From contig CAZTFF010000022.1 of assembly GCA_964612485.1 (NCBI GenBank), positions 1 through 64,000 of the forward strand: DNA of 64,000 bases, given 5' to 3'. The notes under the pieces were generated by a model. That model searched no databases. It saw nothing but the letters and a program-made list of their open reading frames with translations, and was not told the DNA's origin. A program made the translations under genes and the position numbers. This document shows positions 23,195 through 31,474 of the stretch, piece after piece (positions within the stretch are counted from its first letter, which is position 1; the number at the start of each line of letters is the position of its first letter). This DNA comes from JAFGNV01 sp964612485 (lineage in GTDB: Bacteria > Chloroflexota > Anaerolineae > 4572-78 > J111).

Positions 23195-23764
23195 TCAGGC
23201 GTAATAAACCTGAACATATTCATTTTTGTCTGCTTCATCTACTTCTACATAAAAATATCCCTCGGCGGCATAGGTCAGTTCATCCAGCACATCATCGGTT
23301 ATCACCGCCAATTTGGGTTCAAACAAACGAGCCATTTTAAACACGGCCACCAGCCAACTGAAGGGCAGCGGCAGCCCAAATTTAAATTTCGCGTCGTCGC
23401 TGTCCACGTGGATGTGTAGCCAGCGCTGGCTGCTGCAAAAGTAACCCAACAAGATTACCAATAATCCGACCAGCAGAACCGGCAGGGTCAACAACAGCCA
23501 CCAGCCGCTGAGAACACGACCCACTACCAAAAATGTTGCGCCCAGCCCCCCAAACATCAAAACCGTGCCGATCAGCACAATACCCAACCACTGCTCCGAC
23601 CAGGCCGGCGGCGGGGGAAAAGTCACGCCATCGGCCTTAACGGGGGGCGATTCTAAGCTGATGTCATCGACCAATTTCATTGATTCCATCAGACGTTCCC
23701 CTTCCGCAGCGGAGACAACGCCGTCGGCGATCATCTGCAAAACGCGTCGTTCTTCCAGATTCAT
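23195..23764 (-). CDS. membrane protein with N-terminal SHOCT-like hairpin
   Basis: 189 residues. It begins LEERRVLQMIADGVVSAAEGERLME, a second SHOCT-like hairpin. Two membrane helices follow (about 58-82 and 87-108), then a soluble tail with YFYVEVDEADKNEYVQVYY. It overlaps the DUF2089 gene by 4 nt (ATGA). Together with that gene and the SHOCT protein downstream it resembles the LiaF/YvlB-type envelope-stress sets. Function unproven. Confidence 0.65.
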   Translation of the reverse strand: MNLEERRVLQMIADGVVSAAEGERLMESMKLVDDISLESPPVKADGVTFPPPPAWSEQWLGIVLIGTVLMFGGLGATFLVVGRVLSGWWLLLTLPVLLVGLLVILLGYFCSSQRWLHIHVDSDDAKFKFGLPLPFSWLVAVFKMARLFEPKLAVITDDVLDELTYAAEGYFYVEVDEADKNEYVQVYYA

Positions 23765-24144
23765 GGTCCCTCTCCGGCCAGCCTGCGCGCCGCTTCTTCG
23801 GCGGTAATTGCGCCGCTCGATAGATCGGCCAGAATGGCCTTGCGGTCCACCGCTTTCGGTGCGGCAGGTTCCTCTTCGTTGACCTCGTAGCCCATCGCCC
23901 GGATCAGGTCGTGCAGGCGGGAACGGACCGTGGGATACGAAATATTCAGCTCCTCGCCCACCCGGTTGATCTTGCCCTCGCAGCGAATGAATGTTTCCGC
24001 AAAAGCAAGCTGCTCCGCCGACAGGCTGTGAAATTGCCCCAGGGCAAAGTGGCCCTCGATGGCGGTATCACAATTGCGGCAGTAAAGTTTTGTGACTACC
24101 AACTCGGATTGGCAAATGGGACATTCGTGAATGACAGAATACAT
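23761..24144 (-). CDS. DUF2089 zinc-ribbon HTH regulator
   Basis: 127 residues. The zinc ribbon is CPICQSEL...LYCRNCDTAIEG. An HTH region follows (LSAEQLAFAETFIRCEGKINRVGEELNISYPTVRSRLHDLI), which is the DUF2089 layout. A SHOCT-like tail (KAILADLSSGAITAEEAARRLAG) matches the N-termini of the two genes downstream, so all three may interact through this hairpin. ATG 24144 is used. The GTG at 24150 is in frame but overlaps the AGGTGG ribosome site. Likely the operon's own regulator. Confidence 0.75.
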   Translation of the reverse strand: MYSVIHECPICQSELVVTKLYCRNCDTAIEGHFALGQFHSLSAEQLAFAETFIRCEGKINRVGEELNISYPTVRSRLHDLIRAMGYEVNEEEPAAPKAVDRKAILADLSSGAITAEEAARRLAGEGP

Positions 24145-24187
24145 AACCACCTCAATTTAATTTATATTTACCTGAATATTTTTTATA

Positions 24188-24216
24188 TTAATATCATAAA
24201 ATATCAATTTTGTCAA
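24188..24216 (-). promoter_or_regulatory. promoter of the DUF2089-SHOCT operon
   Basis: On the minus strand TTGACA (24216-24211), a 17-nt spacer, then TATTAA (24193-24188). The transcript would start about 40 nt before the ATG at 24144. The rest of the gap up to 24380 shows nothing I can assign. Confidence 0.65.
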
Positions 24217-24383
24217 TAGTTTTTTGAATATTTCTGATTTGGCATTCTGGATTTTGATAGCCGGGGATTGATGTCAGATTTGGCTGATTTGAGGGTGGTA
24301 TTTAGGGGCTGTTGGGGCAGGCGTGAAAAAAAACGTGCCGCAACCATCATCAGCAGTGACAAGGTAGGGCACGTCTTTTCTTT

Positions 24384-24496
24384 GAGTTCGTGTATCTTCT
24401 CAATAATCGGGGGCAGAGTTGGTTGAGCTTGTCGAAACCAACGATCTTCGACAGGCTCAGACCTCGTCCCCCCGAAATATTGAGAAGATACGAGTT
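24384..24496. repeat. nested inverted repeat downstream of lpdA
   Basis: Outer arms: TCGTGTATCTTCTCAATAAT followed by CGGGGG (24388-24413), and a complementary CCCCCCGAAATATTGAGAAG followed by ATACGA (24468-24493). Inner arms: GGTTGAGCTTGTCGAA and TTCGACAGGCTCAGACC. The inner word resembles the widespread CTTCGACAGGCTCAG intergenic repeat. It lies just after the lpdA stop and could act as an mRNA 3'-end hairpin. Confidence 0.6.
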
Positions 24497-24501
24497 CGTG
24501 G

Positions 24502-25878
24502 TTAAATATGGATCGCCTGATCCAGCGTCACGTGAGCGGCTTCCATCACTGCCTCGCTCAGGGTGGGGTGCGGATGAACGGTGTGAGCCAGCTCCTCCAG
24601 CGTACTTTCCAGGCCGATCATCCCGGTAGGGCCGGCCACCAGCTCGGTAACGTGGGGGCCGATCAAAAAAACGCCCAGCACTTCGTTGTATTTTTCCTCT
24701 GATACCACCTTCACAAAGCCCATATTCTCGCTCAAACCCAGGGCCTTGCCGTTGGCCTGGAAGGGAAATGTGCCGGTTTTAACCTCGTATCCCTGCTCGC
24801 GGGCCTGCGCCTCGGTCAGCCCCACCGACGCCACCTCTGGATGGGTGTAGGTGCAGCGCGGCATTTTGGCATAATTCAGAGGGTGGGGGTTTTCTCCGGC
24901 AATGGCCTGCGCGGCCACCAGGCCCTGGGCGCTGGCTACGTGGGCCAGTGCCAGTTTGCCGGTCACATCGCCGATGGCGTAAATGCCGGCCACATTGGTT
25001 TGCATCCGTTCATCAATTTGAATGTACCCCTTTTCCACCGCCACGCCGACATCTTCTAACCCCAGGTTTTCGCTGTTGGGTGCCACCCCAATGGCAATGA
25101 GCGCTTTCTCAGCCTCCAATGTTTCGGTTTGATCGTTGTGGCTCACGGTGATGGTGACGCCCTCGTCCGTGGTTTCGACCTTTTCCACTTTGGTGTCCGT
25201 TTTGATGGAGACTCCGGCCCGTTGGAACTGTTTTGCCAATTCTTTACTGATGGCTTCATCTTCCGTGGGCAAAACGCGGGGCAGCATTTCGACCACGGTT
25301 ACCTCGGTGCCATAGCTGTGAAAGATATGGGCAAACTCCATGCCAATCGCGCCCGCGCCCACAATGATCAGCGAGTCCGGCGCTTCTTTCAGTTCCAGCG
25401 CGTGGCGGTAGGTCAGCAGGCGCTCGCCGTCGATGTCAACATTGGGTATGTTCCGGGCGCGGCCTCCGGTGGCAATGATGATGTTTTTGGCGGAATGAAC
25501 CTCGCCATCGACCTCAACCTCGGTTTTGCTCTTGAGCCGCCCTGTCCCTTCGATCACCTCAATCTCGTTTTTCTTCATCAAAAAACTCACGCCCTTGACC
25601 AATCGTTTGCTGACCTGGCGGCTGCGTTTGTGGGCGGCGCTGTAATCTACGCTCAGGTTATCAAAGCTGAAGCCAAAGGTTTTGCCCTCGTTGAGCAGGT
25701 TGATGATCTCGGCATTGCGCAGCAGCGCTTTGGTGGGAATACAGCCCCAGTTGAGGCACACGCCGCCCATATGTTCTTTCTCCACCACCGCCGTTTTCTG
25801 GCCCAACTGCGCGGCTTTGATGGCGGCCACATAGCCGCCCGGCCCCCCGCCGATCACAATGACATCGTAGTTACTCAT
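24502..25878 (-). CDS. lpdA: dihydrolipoyl dehydrogenase (E3)
   Basis: 458 residues, the flavoprotein that reoxidises the lipoyl arm of 2-oxoacid dehydrogenase complexes using NAD+. The FAD motif is GGGPGGYVAAIKAAQ, and the redox disulfide is GGVCLNWGCIPTKAL. The NAD motif is VGAGAIGMEFAHIF, and AIGDVTG is the second FAD contact. The C-terminal HPHPTLSE carries the catalytic His. ATG 25878 has AAGGAGG upstream. Last gene of the E2-E1-E3 operon. Confidence 0.93.
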   Translation of the reverse strand: MSNYDVIVIGGGPGGYVAAIKAAQLGQKTAVVEKEHMGGVCLNWGCIPTKALLRNAEIINLLNEGKTFGFSFDNLSVDYSAAHKRSRQVSKRLVKGVSFLMKKNEIEVIEGTGRLKSKTEVEVDGEVHSAKNIIIATGGRARNIPNVDIDGERLLTYRHALELKEAPDSLIIVGAGAIGMEFAHIFHSYGTEVTVVEMLPRVLPTEDEAISKELAKQFQRAGVSIKTDTKVEKVETTDEGVTITVSHNDQTETLEAEKALIAIGVAPNSENLGLEDVGVAVEKGYIQIDERMQTNVAGIYAIGDVTGKLALAHVASAQGLVAAQAIAGENPHPLNYAKMPRCTYTHPEVASVGLTEAQAREQGYEVKTGTFPFQANGKALGLSENMGFVKVVSEEKYNEVLGVFLIGPHVTELVAGPTGMIGLESTLEELAHTVHPHPTLSEAVMEAAHVTLDQAIHI

Positions 25879-25920
25879 GAAAAAATCCTCCTTGAGGAAT
25901 GAGAATTGACTCCTACACAG

Positions 25921-26026
25921 GTCATTCTGAACGGAGCGTAGAGGAGTGAAGAATCTCCACTTCTTCTGTCCGGTTAATTTCACCGAATATGGAGATTCTT
26001 CGCTCCCGTTGGTCGCTCAGAATGAC
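25921..26026. repeat. inverted repeat between E1 and E3 genes
   Basis: The left arm begins GTCATTCTGA and ends GAAGAATCTCCA (25921-25959). The right arm TGGAGATTCTTCG...CAGAATGAC (25990-26026) is its near reverse complement. The GTCATTCTGAGCGAAGCGAAGAATC word is a common intergenic repeat in several phyla. A long hairpin here could tune E3 expression relative to E1. Confidence 0.6.
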
Positions 26027-26051
26027 AAGGAATGGGTATCTATCTTTGTTC

Positions 26052-28508
26052 TTAAATTCCCAGCCGGTTGCGTTCCAGAATTTGGCCGGTCGATTGGTTG
26101 GTGCTGGCCTGATGTTCCGGCAGCGGTAAAATTCGCTCGTGGATGGTGTCGATGATCCACTCTTTTTGGGGGAAGAAGAGATCTTCCAGTTCCGCCGGGG
26201 GCGTGATCCAGTTGCGCGCCCCCACCACGGCCACCGGGCCGTCGAGATAATCAAACGCCAACTGGCTGATATTGGAGGCCATCGTATGCAAAAAGGAACC
26301 GCGCTCGCACGCATCCGAGACCAGCACAACACGCCCCGTCTTTTTGACCGATTCGACAATCGGGCCGTAGTTGAGCGGGTTGATGAACCGGGCATCGATG
26401 ACCTCGGTGGATAGGTTGTATTTTTCTTGCAATACGCCGGCGGCCTCCAGCGCCGTGTAAAGCGTAGCACCAATTGTTACCAGGGTCAAGTCCCGGCCCT
26501 CGCGCCGCAGCGCGGGTTCGCCCATTTCAACCTCGTAATATTCCGTGGGTACACCGCCTTCCACCAATTTTTCCGGTTCGGAGTAGAGGCGCTGGCTTTC
26601 AAAAAAGATTACCGGATCGGTGCCGCGCAGGGCCAGGTTGAGCATGCCTTTGGCATCGTAGGGGGTGGCCGGGAACATCGCTTTCAGGCCGGGGATGTGG
26701 GCCACCATCGACGTCCAATCTTGCGAGTGCTGCGCTCCATATTTTGAGCCAACAGACACGCGCAGCACCAACGGCATGCTCAGCACGTTGGCCGACATCG
26801 CCTGCCATTTGGCCATCTGGTTGAAGATTTCGTCGCCGGCGCGGCCCATAAAATCGCAATACATCAACTCGGCCACCACCCGGCCCCCAGACAGGGCGTA
26901 GCCAACCGCCGACCCCGCAATCGCGCCTTCAGAAATGGGGGTATTGAAGAGTCGGTGGTAGGGCAACATTTCAGTCAGGCCGCGGTACACGCTGAACGCG
27001 CCGCCCCAATCGCGGTTTTCTTCGCCGTAAGCGATCATGGTCGGGTCCTCGTAAAAGCGGTGGGCCATGGCCTCAAACAGGGCTTCGGCGTAGGTGAGGG
27101 TTTTGAGTTTGGGCAGCGGTTTGCCGTTGCTGAGGCCAAACCGGTTTTTGGCCTGCGTTACTTTTAAACGACTTTCTTCTTTGGGGATCAACATTTCCGG
27201 CTCGCGGTCGGCCATTTTATCCACTAATTGGTTGGAGAACATCATTTGCCCGATCAGATGTCCCTGCGCAACGCGCGGCGAAGTATCCAGCGACGAGGCC
27301 GCTTCCATTACTTTGTACATCTGCTCGCTGATGCTTTCCAGATAGCCGTCCAGAACCCCCGCATCGGCGTGGTCGTTGTCCAGCAGATATTGGCGGTAGG
27401 TGACCAGGCTGTCGTGCTCGCGCCACATCTCGATCTCTTCTTTATCGCGGTAGGTCGAGGCGTCGGAGGGCGAATGGCCGGAGAAACGATAGGTGATGGT
27501 ATCAAGCAGCACCGGCCCCTGTCCGGCTTCCAACACTTTCTTTTTACGCGCAATCGCATCCGCCACGGCCAGGGGATTGTAGCCGTCTACCCGTTCGGCG
27601 TGCATCCCTTCCGGGTTGACCCCGGCCCCCACGCGAGCCAACGTGCCAAAGCCCATGGTTTCGCCCTCGGGCTGACCGCCCATGCCGTAGAAATTGTCCA
27701 TAAAATTGAAAATAATGGGCAGCCCGCCGCCGAGGTCCTGATCCCACAGCGTGCGGTATTGGTCCATCGCCGCCAGCATCATCGCCTCCCACACCGGCCC
27801 GCAGGCAATCGAGGCGTCGCCCAGGTTGGCGATCACAATACCGGGTTTGCGGTTGACGCGTTTGAACAGGGCTGCGCCCGTGGCAATATCCGCCGAGCCG
27901 CCCACAATGGCGTTGTTGGGCATCACCCCAAAGGGCGGGAAAAAGGTGTGCATGGAGCCGCCCATACCCTTGTTGAAACCGTTTTCCCGGCCAAATATCT
28001 CGGCCAGCGTGCCGTACAGGGTGTAACTGACGGCCAGGGTTTTGACATCGCCATTGGTGGCAAATTTTTCCACCACCCGCAGGGGCGCGCCGTCCATATA
28101 AGTTTCCATGATTTGAGTGAGTTCATCGTCGCTCAACTGCTCGATGGCCGAAAAACTCTTGGCCAGAATCTCGCCGTGGCTGCGGTGGGAACCAAAAATG
28201 AAATCCTCGGGCCGCAGGTGAAACGCCTGCCCCACCGCCGAGGCTTCCTGGCCGATAGACAGGTGCGCCGGGCCGCGATGGTTATATTCGATGCCCTGGT
28301 AAGCGCCTTCGCGTTTGATTTTGTCCAGCATCGTTTCAAATTCACGGATGTAGGCCATATCCCGGTAAATGCGCACCAGGTTTTCCGGCCCATAGGCTTT
28401 GGCCTCTTTTTTAGGATTCGGTGTGTAAGCATTGATCGGAATGTCTTTGCTTTTTATCACCGATTTTTGTCGCGCTTTGTTGGGATCAACGGTAAATACT
28501 TTTGGCAT
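26052..28508 (-). CDS. 2-oxoacid dehydrogenase E1, alpha and beta subunits fused
   Basis: 818 residues. Residues about 40-430 are E1 alpha. It is a ThDP-dependent decarboxylase with HLSIGQEA, GSHRSHGE, GMGGSMH and the ThDP/Mg site starting GDASIACG at 230; the usual GDG is GDA here. Residues about 470-800 are E1 beta (TYAEALFEAM, PISEGAIAGSAVG with the activating Glu, SDACERGSFLHTMA). The pair is normally two genes. The substrate could be pyruvate, a branched 2-oxoacid or acetoin and cannot be settled from motifs. GAGGA precedes the ATG. It lies between E2 and E3 in one operon. Confidence 0.88.
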   Translation of the reverse strand: MPKVFTVDPNKARQKSVIKSKDIPINAYTPNPKKEAKAYGPENLVRIYRDMAYIREFETMLDKIKREGAYQGIEYNHRGPAHLSIGQEASAVGQAFHLRPEDFIFGSHRSHGEILAKSFSAIEQLSDDELTQIMETYMDGAPLRVVEKFATNGDVKTLAVSYTLYGTLAEIFGRENGFNKGMGGSMHTFFPPFGVMPNNAIVGGSADIATGAALFKRVNRKPGIVIANLGDASIACGPVWEAMMLAAMDQYRTLWDQDLGGGLPIIFNFMDNFYGMGGQPEGETMGFGTLARVGAGVNPEGMHAERVDGYNPLAVADAIARKKKVLEAGQGPVLLDTITYRFSGHSPSDASTYRDKEEIEMWREHDSLVTYRQYLLDNDHADAGVLDGYLESISEQMYKVMEAASSLDTSPRVAQGHLIGQMMFSNQLVDKMADREPEMLIPKEESRLKVTQAKNRFGLSNGKPLPKLKTLTYAEALFEAMAHRFYEDPTMIAYGEENRDWGGAFSVYRGLTEMLPYHRLFNTPISEGAIAGSAVGYALSGGRVVAELMYCDFMGRAGDEIFNQMAKWQAMSANVLSMPLVLRVSVGSKYGAQHSQDWTSMVAHIPGLKAMFPATPYDAKGMLNLALRGTDPVIFFESQRLYSEPEKLVEGGVPTEYYEVEMGEPALRREGRDLTLVTIGATLYTALEAAGVLQEKYNLSTEVIDARFINPLNYGPIVESVKKTGRVVLVSDACERGSFLHTMASNISQLAFDYLDGPVAVVGARNWITPPAELEDLFFPQKEWIIDTIHERILPLPEHQASTNQSTGQILERNRLGI

Positions 28509-28549
28509 GATTTTTCCTCATTCATTTATTCGCTGCTTTGTCTTTTTGG

Positions 28550-28665
28550 CATTGTTATTCAGATTACACAGAGATTCTCAGAGTATACACAGAGTTTCAC
28601 AGAGGTTTTTATATTTATTCTGTGAATCTTGCGGTTCCTCTGTGCCGCTCTGTGGCCTGAGTTGA
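28550..28665. repeat. CACAGAG-rich intergenic repeat between E2 and E1 genes
   Basis: ACACAGAGATTCTCAGAG, TACACAGAGTTTCACAGAGG and the complementary TCTGTGAATC and CCTCTGTGCCGCTCTGTGG form partial inverted repeats. Similar CACAGAG clusters are common intergenic repeats. No gene is seen in the 203-nt gap. Confidence 0.4.
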
Positions 28666-28711
28666 CAATTTCTACTACTGGTCACTTTCAATCGTCATTT
28701 TTGATACTTTG

Positions 28712-30073
28712 CTACACAGCCAGCATCAGCTCGATGTTGGCGATGGCCTGGGCCAGCGATTGCAGGAAGCGGGCCGCGGGCGCGCCGTCCACCACCTGGT
28801 GGTTGATGGTCAAAGACAGCCCCAAATGGTGAACGAATTTCACCTCGCCCTCCACCTCGACCGGCTTGAGCGTGATCGTACTCACGCCCAAAATCCCCAC
28901 CTGCGGCGGGTTGAGAATGGGCGTGAAACTCTCGATCCCCAGGCTGCCCAGATTGGTGACGGTAAACGTGCCCCCGGTCAATTCATCGGGCGAGACCGAG
29001 CCGTCCATCGCCCCGGCAGCCAGCCGTTTGGCCTGTTCGGAAATTTGTTTTAGGCTCAGATTTTGCGCGTTACGCATCACCGGCACCACCAACCCGCGCG
29101 GCGTATCCACCGCCACAGCCAGATGAACGTTTTTGTAGCGGGTGATGGTGTTGTCTGCAAACAGGGCATTGACCTCCGGGTAATCGGGCAGGGTGCGGGC
29201 CACGGCAAACAGAATTAAATCGTTGATGGTGATCTTTTGCAGCCCCAGCGCTTCATCGCTGGCCTTGAGCCGTTTGCGGTAGCTGAGAATGGCCGTGGCA
29301 TCCGCCGAGGCATTGAGCGTAAGTTGGGCCGTTTCTTGCAGCGAGGCCCACATTCGCTCGGCAATGACCTTGCGCACGCCTTTGACCGGAATGGTTTCTA
29401 CCTCATCGGCATCAGCCTGGGCCGCAGGGATTGGTGCTGCTGCTTCAGCAACCGGGGTAAGATCGCCGGCCATAATGCGCCCGCTCACGCCCGATCCCTG
29501 TTCTGGAACGCTGAACTGGCCGGTGCTGGCCATGGCCTGCGCCAACGGCGTGAGGCCGGGTTGGGCAGCTACCGCCGCCGCCACATCCCTTTCGATGATG
29601 CGCCCGCCCGGCCCGCTGCCTTGCAGAGCGGCCAAATCAATCTGTTTGCGCTGGGCCAGCTTTTTGGCGCGGGGCGAGATGCCGGTTGGCGCTGCGGCCG
29701 GTGTTTCCGCCGGGAGGGGGCGGGTAGAATCCACCGGAGGCGCAGCCGTTGCGGTGGAACCGTCTGCCGATTCTTGAGCATCTACAGGCATTTCGGCTGT
29801 GGCCGAATCGGGCCGGTAAGCATCGATATTTTCGCCCGGTTCGCCAATAACGGCAATATTGGCCAGCACGGCGACTTCGTCGCCTTCCTCAAAAAACAAC
29901 CCCAGGATGGTGCCGGAGGCGGTGCTTTCAACTTCTAAAACCGCTTTGTCGGTTTCCACTTCACAGATGATGTCGCCTTCAGAAATGGAGTCTCCCGCCT
30001 GTACTTTCCATTCGTTGATGATACAACTTTCAACAGATTGCCCTTGTTTGGGCATTATAATTGCTGTGGCCAT
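28712..30073 (-). CDS. dihydrolipoyl acyltransferase (E2) with two subunit-binding domains
   Basis: 453 residues. Residues 1-77 form the lipoyl domain, with the lipoylated Lys43 in ETDKAVLE. An Ala/Pro linker leads to a peripheral subunit-binding domain (ISPRAKKLAQRKQ...GSGPGGRIIERDV). A second, degenerate copy follows (LTPLAQAMASTG...GSGVSGRIMAGDL). The catalytic core ends with HQVVDG, His at about 425. It transfers acyl groups from E1 to CoA. ATG 30073 follows GAGGGA. First gene of its operon, controlled by the promoter at 30179-30207. Confidence 0.9.
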   Translation of the reverse strand: MATAIIMPKQGQSVESCIINEWKVQAGDSISEGDIICEVETDKAVLEVESTASGTILGLFFEEGDEVAVLANIAVIGEPGENIDAYRPDSATAEMPVDAQESADGSTATAAPPVDSTRPLPAETPAAAPTGISPRAKKLAQRKQIDLAALQGSGPGGRIIERDVAAAVAAQPGLTPLAQAMASTGQFSVPEQGSGVSGRIMAGDLTPVAEAAAPIPAAQADADEVETIPVKGVRKVIAERMWASLQETAQLTLNASADATAILSYRKRLKASDEALGLQKITINDLILFAVARTLPDYPEVNALFADNTITRYKNVHLAVAVDTPRGLVVPVMRNAQNLSLKQISEQAKRLAAGAMDGSVSPDELTGGTFTVTNLGSLGIESFTPILNPPQVGILGVSTITLKPVEVEGEVKFVHHLGLSLTINHQVVDGAPAARFLQSLAQAIANIELMLAV

Positions 30074-30178
30074 AAAGGATTCCCTCAAAAAATGTAATAA
30101 TTGTTTGATTTTGTTTTATTATATTTTATTTCGTTTGCTTTCGTTTTGAAAGAAAAAATAATATTGCCGATTGGAGAA

Positions 30179-30207
30179 ATAATAACATGGCTTCAAAATG
30201 TTGTCAA
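30179..30207 (-). promoter_or_regulatory. promoter of the E2-E1-E3 operon
   Basis: Minus strand: TTGACA (30207-30202), 17-nt spacer, TATTAT (30184-30179). One base separates its -35 from the palindrome at 30209-30224. This is the same geometry as at the SorC-family gene promoter (35289-35317). Confidence 0.75.
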
Positions 30208-30208
30208 G

Positions 30209-30224
30209 TGTTCGTTAGTGAACA
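30209..30224 (-). promoter_or_regulatory. candidate operator for the SorC-family regulator (site 1)
   Basis: TGTTCGTTAGTGAACA, a palindrome with TGTTC/GAACA arms, abuts the -35 of the E2 promoter. It differs at one base from the reverse complement of the site at 35272-35287. Centred near -43, it would suit an activator or a repressor that touches polymerase. Confidence 0.65.
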
Positions 30225-30306
30225 TTTGTGCAAGCAAGCCTTTTTAACCTGATTCCCATTATACGGTAATATTGGCAGTTTGCAACCTTATCTTGAATTT
30301 GGGGTC

Positions 30307-30335
30307 TTGACAAACAAATAGTTATATGTTATCTT
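30307..30335 (+). promoter_or_regulatory. promoter of the lacI-transketolase operon
   Basis: TTGACA (30307-30312), 17-nt spacer, TATCTT (30330-30335). The predicted transcript starts inside the double palindrome at 30337-30366, leaving a leader of about 70 nt. Confidence 0.75.
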
Positions 30336-30336
30336 A

Positions 30337-30366
30337 TATAAAGCGCTTTATATAAAGCGCTTTATA
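30337..30366 (+). promoter_or_regulatory. double LacI-family operator
   Basis: Two perfect 16-bp palindromes TATAAAGCGCTTTATA at 30337-30352 and 30351-30366 share two bases. The central AAGCGCTT is typical of LacI-family sites. They overlap the start of transcription, so binding should repress lacI itself and the genes behind it. Confidence 0.8.
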
Positions 30367-30413
30367 ATCGGGTGATTGGCTTGATCGTATTGTTCAGAAA
30401 TTTGGTATAGCAG

Positions 30414-31457
30414 ATGGCCCAGATAAAATCCAAGGCAAAACCCAACAAAAAACGCATTACCGGTCGAGATGTAGCCGAGTTGGCCGGCGTTTCCATCACT
30501 ACCGTCTCTTTTGTGATGAACAACAAAACCGGTGACAATGTATGGGTCAGCGACGAGACCCGGCAAAAGGTTTTGAACGCGGCCAAAGAACTCAATTATC
30601 GGCCATCGACTACGGCCAAAGCCCTGGCCTCTAACCGCTCCAATACCTTGGCGATCATGATCCCTCATATGGACAATCTCTTTTACCCTCACCTGGCTGC
30701 CGCCATTCAACGAGAGGCGGAAAAGAAGGGACTGGATACGGTCATTTACAATACGGATAACGATGCCAAACGGGAAAAAGAGTTTCTGGATGACCTGCTG
30801 AGCCGGGGCGTGGATGGCGTGATCACCCAAACCTATCAATGGACGGCCAACGAGATTGGCGAGTTGATCGAAGCCGGGGTAGCCGTGGTCATCAACGGCG
30901 ATAGCCCCCGGCATGCTTTTGCCGACAATATGATGCTGGACGAGGTTCGAGCCGTGGAAGAGGTGATGGCCTATCTGGTTGGACAGGGCCATCACCGCAT
31001 CGCTACCATTGCCGGCCCCAAAACCAGTTGGGCCGGGCGATTGCGTAAAGAGGGCTATCTCAACGGCTTGCAGGCGCACCACCTGCCCGTCAGGGATGCG
31101 TTGATTTGTGAAACCCACTTCAAGCGGGGCGACGGCGCCCAGGCGATGCAGCAATTGGTGGCGCTGCCAGAGCCGCCCACCGCCGTCTTCGCCGCCAATG
31201 ATCTCCTGGCCGTTGATGCTTTACTGTTTGCCGTGGATTCCGGGCTGTCTGTGCCGGATGACGTGGCCATTGTGGGCTTTGATGACATTCCCGAAGCCAC
31301 CATCGTCCGGCCCCGGTTGACCACGGTCCATAAAGACGTTCATTTCTTAGGCGCAACAGCCGTCAAGTTGTTGTTGGAACGCATTAACCACGACAAATTG
31401 CTCCCCGCGCGCCAGGAAATATTGAACCATGAAATTGTCTATCGAGAATCTGCTTAA
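30414..31457 (+). CDS. LacI-family transcriptional regulator
   Basis: 347 residues. The HTH is ITGRDVAELAGVSITTVSFVMN (15-36), followed by the hinge helix region RPSTTAKALASNRSNTLAIMIP. A periplasmic-binding-protein-like effector domain completes the protein (FAANDLLAVDALLFAVDSGLSVPDDVAIVGFDDIPEA). It probably binds the double palindrome just upstream and responds to a sugar from the pathway encoded downstream. It is followed after 17 nt by the transketolase genes. The ATG has no strong ribosome site. Confidence 0.9.
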   Translation: MAQIKSKAKPNKKRITGRDVAELAGVSITTVSFVMNNKTGDNVWVSDETRQKVLNAAKELNYRPSTTAKALASNRSNTLAIMIPHMDNLFYPHLAAAIQREAEKKGLDTVIYNTDNDAKREKEFLDDLLSRGVDGVITQTYQWTANEIGELIEAGVAVVINGDSPRHAFADNMMLDEVRAVEEVMAYLVGQGHHRIATIAGPKTSWAGRLRKEGYLNGLQAHHLPVRDALICETHFKRGDGAQAMQQLVALPEPPTAVFAANDLLAVDALLFAVDSGLSVPDDVAIVGFDDIPEATIVRPRLTTVHKDVHFLGATAVKLLLERINHDKLLPARQEILNHEIVYRESA

Positions 31458-31474
31458 CTTAAAGGAGTTGTTCT

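Noticed and set aside
24384..24496. CRISPR array or riboswitch
   Set aside because: There is one nested palindrome, not evenly spaced direct repeats, and it lies at the 3' side of lpdA.
27228..28625. Long plus-strand open frame of about 465 codons opposite the E1 gene
   Set aside because: It lies wholly antisense to the well-supported E1 alpha-beta gene, has His/Gln/Arg-rich shadow composition and no recognisable motif or ribosome site.
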